A stretch of 64,000 nucleotides of DNA, taken from positions 310,001 to 374,000 of the forward strand of contig PAPI01000001.1 in the NCBI GenBank assembly GCA_002708845.1, written 5' to 3'. Positions within the stretch are counted from its first letter, which is position 1; every line of letters starts with the position of its first letter. This stretch comes from Leeuwenhoekiella sp. (GTDB lineage Bacteria; Bacteroidota; Bacteroidia; Flavobacteriales; Flavobacteriaceae). The notes beneath the pieces are model-generated. The model worked only from the letters and a program-made list of their open reading frames with translations. It was not told where the DNA came from and did no database searches. Both the position numbers and the translations under genes were made by a program. Shown piece by piece: positions 60,374 through 64,000 of the stretch.

Positions 60374-61489
60374 ATGAACGCCTCAATGCTTTTTAAAAAG
60401 TTACAGGAAGATTTTCTTCAAAAAAAACCGTTTGTAGCCTATTGCAAACCGGCGTCCACATCTATTCACTATCTCGAGCAGCAAGATGATCACCTGCACT
60501 TTACAACAGATTTTACCGAAAGCGGTTTTGTTTTTGCTCCTTTTGAAGCCTCTGAAAAGGCGGTGTTAATTCAGGGGAAACCTGAAATTATAGCTATTGA
60601 ACATTTAAATATAGAATGGCCTGTAGAACCTTTAGACTTGTCCATTTCTGAAAGTCAAAAGCAACACCATTTGGAGTTGGTTGAGCGAGCTGTAAAATAT
60701 ATAAAGGAAAGCTCCTTGCAAAAAGTGGTGCTTTCGCGAAAGCAAACGGCCAGAATTTTAGCCACTTCGCCCGTAGTCTTGTTCAAAAGACTTCTCAACA
60801 AATATCCGGAAGCGTTTGTGTATTTATGGCACCATCCTCAAGTTGGTACCTGGCTGGGTGCCACGCCCGAAACCTTACTGTCTCTAAATGGATACAAATT
60901 TGAAACTATGGCGCTTGCCGGAACCCAAAAATATGAGGGCAATATGGAGGTGAACTGGGGTCTGAAAGAGCAGGAAGAACAAGAATTAGTAACCCGGGAT
61001 TTAATTACAAGACTTAACACTTTTGATTTAAAAAAGCTGGTTATACAAGACCGCGAGACGTATAAGGCGGGAAGTTTACTACATTTAAGGACCTGCATAA
61101 CCGGAAGCTTTAATCGTGGCTCGCTAAACTTATCAAAACTTATACGAGCCTTACATCCTACACCTGCCGTATGTGGTTTGCCAAGAGCAGAAGCTCAATC
61201 TTTTATTAAAAATAACGAGGGGTATCAACGTGGTTTTTACACCGGGTTTTTAGGAGAACTGAATATTTTAGAAGACCAATCAAAAAAACGCAGTCGTAGA
61301 AATGTGGAGAATCTGGCTTACAAAACCTTGACTCCAGTTACATGTCTTTATGTGAATTTGCGTTGCATGAAGTATAAAGCAGCGGAAAGCGAAATTTACG
61401 TGGGGGGTGGTATTACTAAAGATTCTGTACCTGGCGACGAATGGCAGGAAACGGTAAATAAAGCACAAACTATTGCCAGTATTCTCTAG
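60374..61489 (+). CDS. menF: Isochorismate synthase
   Basis: About 371 residues of the chorismate-binding superfamily. It has LQKVVLSRKQTARI, PEAFVYLWHHPQVGTWLGATPE, ETMALAGTQKY, LHPTPAVCGLPRAEA and the metal/active-site end YVGGGITKDSVPGDEW. It converts chorismate to isochorismate for menaquinone. The start ATG at 60374 (MNASMLFKKL) is used; an upstream TTG lies in the preceding gene. It overlaps nothing and is followed by menD after 106 bases. Confidence 0.93.
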   Translation: MNASMLFKKLQEDFLQKKPFVAYCKPASTSIHYLEQQDDHLHFTTDFTESGFVFAPFEASEKAVLIQGKPEIIAIEHLNIEWPVEPLDLSISESQKQHHLELVERAVKYIKESSLQKVVLSRKQTARILATSPVVLFKRLLNKYPEAFVYLWHHPQVGTWLGATPETLLSLNGYKFETMALAGTQKYEGNMEVNWGLKEQEEQELVTRDLITRLNTFDLKKLVIQDRETYKAGSLLHLRTCITGSFNRGSLNLSKLIRALHPTPAVCGLPRAEAQSFIKNNEGYQRGFYTGFLGELNILEDQSKKRSRRNVENLAYKTLTPVTCLYVNLRCMKYKAAESEIYVGGGITKDSVPGDEWQETVNKAQTIASIL

Positions 61490-61595
61490 AGCTTTTCCTT
61501 TGTTGTAAATTTGTTATTGGATTCTTCTGATCTTTTTAAATACATTCAGAATATCTTTTTTGCCTTAAACTTTACCAGCAGATTAATCTGTTTTT

Positions 61596-63311
61596 ATGAA
61601 TTACTCAAGTATACCTATTGCTCAGTCTGTAGTTTTATTATGCCTTGAAAAGGGCGTTGATCACGTGGTGATTTCACCAGGTTCCCGAAATGCCCCGCTA
61701 ACTATCGGATTTACTCAGCATCCCAATATAAAAACCTATAGTATTGTTGATGAGCGAGCAGCCGGTTTTTTTGCTTTGGGATTGGCGCAGCAACTGCAAA
61801 AACCGGTAGCCGTTGTTTGTACCTCGGGAAGTGCGGTTCTTAATTATTATCCTTCAGTTTCTGAAGCATTTTATAGTGATATTCCGTTAGTTGTGATTTC
61901 TGCAGATCGCCCCATCGAGCGTATAGATATAGGGGATGGTCAAACCATAAGACAACGCAATGTCTTTGAGAATCACATTCTGTATTCAGCAAATTTATAT
62001 TCAGAATTTGTCGCCGAGTTTAGTATTGAAGACACTAAATTCAATCAAAAACAGCGCGAAGCGACTAAGCATAATCAGCAGGAGATTAATAAGGCACTCA
62101 ATGAAGCTCTTGTAAACCAGGGGCCGGTTCACATCAATGTGCCATTTTATGAACCGCTGTATAACACCACCACAAAACGACTGGTTGATCCTATTTTAGT
62201 AGATAAAGAAGTCAAAATTCAGGAGTTGCAGGCCGAGCAGATCAAGTCATTTACCTCAAAATGGAATGCCGCAAAGCGGAAAATTGTTTTGGTGGGCGTC
62301 TTGCAACCCAACACGATTGAGCAGGAGTTTTTATACCGGCTTGGCTCTGATCCCAGTGTCTTAGTTTTTACGGAAACCACTTCAAACCTGGATCATCCTA
62401 ACTTTTTTACACGGATTGATAACATCATCGGTTCGCTTGATGCAGACGGATTTAAAGCCTTACAGCCTGATATTTTGGTTACTTTGGGAGGAATGGTCAT
62501 TTCTAAAAAGGTAAAAGCCTTTTTGCGTAATTATCAGCCTGAAGAGCACTGGCACGTAGATCCTAAAAAAGCTTATGATACCTATTTTTGTCTGAACAAG
62601 CATTTTAAGGTTCCGGTTAATCATTTCTGGGAACAGTTTCTGGCCAATACGCAACAGCAGGAAAGCGAGTACCAGCAATACTGGCTCAAGATTCGTGAGC
62701 GGCGCGATTTGATGCATCAGAAGTATATTAATGAAATGCCGTGGTGCGATTTTAAAGCTTTTGATCTTATCTTGTCTCAGTTACGCCCCGGGAGTTTATT
62801 GCAATTGGGTAATAGTTCTACGGTTCGTTATGTTCAGCTTTTTGATATTGACAAAACTTTAAAAGTGTATTGCAATCGCGGTACTAGCGGTATAGATGGT
62901 AGTACATCTACAGCAGTTGGAGCTGCCGTTGGAAGTGGTCTCCCCACTACACTAATTACCGGCGATCTCAGTTTTTTTTATGACAGCAACGGCTTATGGA
63001 ATCAATACATTCCTAAAGATTTTAAGATCATACTCATAAACAATAGCGGAGGAGGAATTTTTAGAATCTTACCCGGTGATAAAACTTCAAATGCTTTTGA
63101 GACTTATTTTGAAACTACCCATGAGCTCAATGCATCACATCTTTGCGCGATGTTTGGCCTTGATTATTTCCACGCAGATTCAGAAAAAACATTAGTAGCT
63201 GCACAGAAAGCTTTTTATGCTCAGACTGAAAAACCGTGCCTGCTTGAGATTAAAACACCTCGCACTTTAAATGATGAAGTTTTGCTAGGTTACTTTGATT
63301 ACCTCAGATAA
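61596..63311 (+). CDS. menD: SEPHCHC synthase MenD
   Basis: A 571-residue thiamine-diphosphate enzyme that joins 2-oxoglutarate and isochorismate in menaquinone synthesis. The N-terminal pyrimidine-binding half has VISPGSRNAPLTIGF and the active-site Glu in YSIVDERAAGFFALGLAQ. VCTSGSAVLNYYPSVSEA follows. The C-terminal pyrophosphate-binding half has NRGTSGIDGSTSTAVGAAVG and the GDLSFFYDSNGLW motif (GD...N). It follows menI and menF on the same strand. Confidence 0.95.
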   Translation: MNYSSIPIAQSVVLLCLEKGVDHVVISPGSRNAPLTIGFTQHPNIKTYSIVDERAAGFFALGLAQQLQKPVAVVCTSGSAVLNYYPSVSEAFYSDIPLVVISADRPIERIDIGDGQTIRQRNVFENHILYSANLYSEFVAEFSIEDTKFNQKQREATKHNQQEINKALNEALVNQGPVHINVPFYEPLYNTTTKRLVDPILVDKEVKIQELQAEQIKSFTSKWNAAKRKIVLVGVLQPNTIEQEFLYRLGSDPSVLVFTETTSNLDHPNFFTRIDNIIGSLDADGFKALQPDILVTLGGMVISKKVKAFLRNYQPEEHWHVDPKKAYDTYFCLNKHFKVPVNHFWEQFLANTQQQESEYQQYWLKIRERRDLMHQKYINEMPWCDFKAFDLILSQLRPGSLLQLGNSSTVRYVQLFDIDKTLKVYCNRGTSGIDGSTSTAVGAAVGSGLPTTLITGDLSFFYDSNGLWNQYIPKDFKIILINNSGGGIFRILPGDKTSNAFETYFETTHELNASHLCAMFGLDYFHADSEKTLVAAQKAFYAQTEKPCLLEIKTPRTLNDEVLLGYFDYLR

Positions 63312-63385
63312 GTGTTGCATTAGGTTTTTATTTTTCTGTATATTTAAAAACCTTAAACTTAATTAATTAAAAACTTCACATTCTT

Positions 63386-63727
63386 ATGAGCAAAAGAGAT
63401 GAAATGATCGCAAAATATGCGGCTGATTTAAAAGAAAAATTAAATCACAATCCGGATATGGACTTACTTACTAAAGTTACTATAGGCTGTGGTCCTTCAA
63501 TTTATAATAAAGATTCTTCAACCATCTCAGCAAGTAGTGAAACCGAACTTGAGACAGTGAAAAATAACTTCCTAATCAAAAAATTAGGTCTTAAAGATAG
63601 TCCACAACTTATGGAAGGTCTTCATAAAGTGTTGGATGATTACGGCAAATCAAACCGTAATAAGTACCGTGCTGTAGTTTACTATTTGTTAACAAAGCAT
63701 TTCGGTAAAGAAGAAGTTTACAACTAA
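63386..63727 (+). CDS. DUF2853 family protein
   Basis: A 113-residue cytosolic protein of the DUF2853 type: KRDEMIAKYAADLKEKL at the start, GCGPSIYNKDSSTIS with the conserved Cys-Gly-Pro, and the C-terminal RAVVYYLLTKHF. Structures in the family are helical; the role is unknown. It is separated from menD by 74 bases and ended by a terminator. Confidence 0.85.
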   Translation: MSKRDEMIAKYAADLKEKLNHNPDMDLLTKVTIGCGPSIYNKDSSTISASSETELETVKNNFLIKKLGLKDSPQLMEGLHKVLDDYGKSNRNKYRAVVYYLLTKHFGKEEVYN

Positions 63728-63748
63728 ATCGTATTACATAGAAAACTG

Positions 63749-63774
63749 AGCCGTCCTTATGGACGGCTTTTTTA
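63749..63774 (+). terminator. Terminator after the DUF2853 gene
   Basis: A perfect 8-bp stem (AGCCGTCC, 63749-63756, with 63761-63768), TTAT loop and a T run. Confidence 0.9.
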
Positions 63775-63825
63775 TTATAAATGGTTTTAGAGATAGCCGA
63801 AGCACTTTAATCTTTCGGTTTTTGC

Positions 63826-63833
63826 TAATTTTG
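63826..63833 (+). promoter_or_regulatory. Candidate -7 box for the CvfB-like gene
   Basis: TAATTTTG matches TAnnTTTG and lies 19 bases before the ATG. The -33 element is unclear. Confidence 0.4.
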
Positions 63834-63852
63834 AATTCTTAAAAAAAGAACT

Positions 63853-64000
63853 ATGCTGGCATTGGGAGAATACCACGATTTAATCATAGACCGTGACGTG
63901 AGTCCGGGATTGTATTTGCGGGATGAAGAGGAAAACGAGGTGTTATTACCCGGTAAATATGCGCCTGATGGTTTTCAGCTTGAGGATCAAATACGGGTTT
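63853..64000 (+). CDS. CvfB-like S1-domain RNA-binding protein (5' part)
   Basis: The first 49 codons of a gene running off the window. The translation begins MLALGEYHDLIIDRDVSPG and contains LYLRDEEENEVLLPGKYAP. This matches the first S1-like domain of the CvfB/YitL family of RNA-binding proteins, which typically begin with a similar GxYxxLxVxRxxxxGxYLxD pattern and are about 280 residues long. An AT-rich leader and a good -7 box support the start. Confidence 0.72.
   Translation, partial: MLALGEYHDLIIDRDVSPGLYLRDEEENEVLLPGKYAPDGFQLEDQIRV

Noticed and set aside
59947..63311. menF/menD as salicylate or siderophore genes (isochorismate pathway)
   Set aside because: The presence of menD directly after menF and a hotdog thioesterase before it fits menaquinone synthesis; no siderophore genes are seen.
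1..64000. CRISPR arrays, insertion sequences, prophage, rRNA
   Set aside because: No regularly spaced direct repeats, transposase or phage genes, or rRNA signatures were seen on either strand.

Overview
This window looks like chromosomal DNA of a member of the Bacteroidota, most likely family Flavobacteriaceae. The evidence is the gene content: a short RpoD without region 1.1, a PUR-type DUF3276 protein, a NusB with a long N-terminal extension, a long signal peptidase I, DUF5683 between parB and dapB, two-subunit methylmalonyl-CoA mutase, and SCxxDDD-type lipoprotein signals. AT-rich leaders with matches to the Bacteroidetes promoter (TTTG, about 20 bases, TAnnTTTG) support this. The genus cannot be fixed from the sequence alone. 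I saw no rRNA, convincing tRNA, insertion sequence, prophage or CRISPR array.

Layout. 1-7 kb: an M14 carboxypeptidase, a DUF3276 protein and an ABC exporter on the minus strand, divergent from nusB, a DUF1573 lipoprotein and yajC. 7-11.9 kb: two tandem secreted ferritin-like proteins, a VanX-like dipeptidase, small membrane proteins, an SDR and a conserved hypothetical that must use a TTG start. 12-17.8 kb: a DEAH helicase overlapping a DUF2490 gene, then a metal-uptake-like set (a small His/Cys-rich membrane protein, a ZnuD-like TonB receptor and a lipoprotein). 17.9-25.5 kb: rpoD, PBP1A, a probable 6S-like small RNA at about 21.55-21.70 kb, an SLC13 permease, and a Crp/Fnr regulator next to an SDR. 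25.5-32.3 kb: OmpA, FKBP, then the core minus-strand run parA-parB-DUF5683-dapB-lepB.

32.6-34.9 kb holds the most interesting accessory island: a 61-residue Cys/Pro-rich peptide, a strong intergenic hairpin, a class I isoprenoid-synthase-fold protein with one degenerate metal motif, and an intramembrane M50 metalloprotease with a PqqD-like N-terminus. I read it as a minimal, possibly undescribed, modified-peptide (RiPP-like) cassette, in which the peptide might be isoprenoid-modified at Cys and then cleaved or exported. This is inference.

34.9-45 kb: an M16 peptidase, then a compact minus-strand run udk - divIC/ftsB - mutA - lipoprotein - mutB - dienoyl-CoA-reductase-like SDR (propionate and unsaturated acyl-CoA metabolism), preceded by a split YeeE/YedE sulfur transporter. 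45.2-55 kb: a five-gene envelope operon made of a giant TPR plus YwqK-repeat protein, two DUF3857/transglutaminase-like proteins and two tandem paralogous beta-barrel proteins. 55-59 kb: small secreted proteins, an OmpH/Skp chaperone, an OMPLA-like protein and a plant-type LRR protein; two of the minus-strand genes here share a hairpin-containing 3' element. 59.2-64 kb: an esterase divergent from menaquinone genes (hotdog thioesterase, menF, menD), DUF2853, and the first 49 codons of a CvfB-like RNA-binding protein running off the window end.
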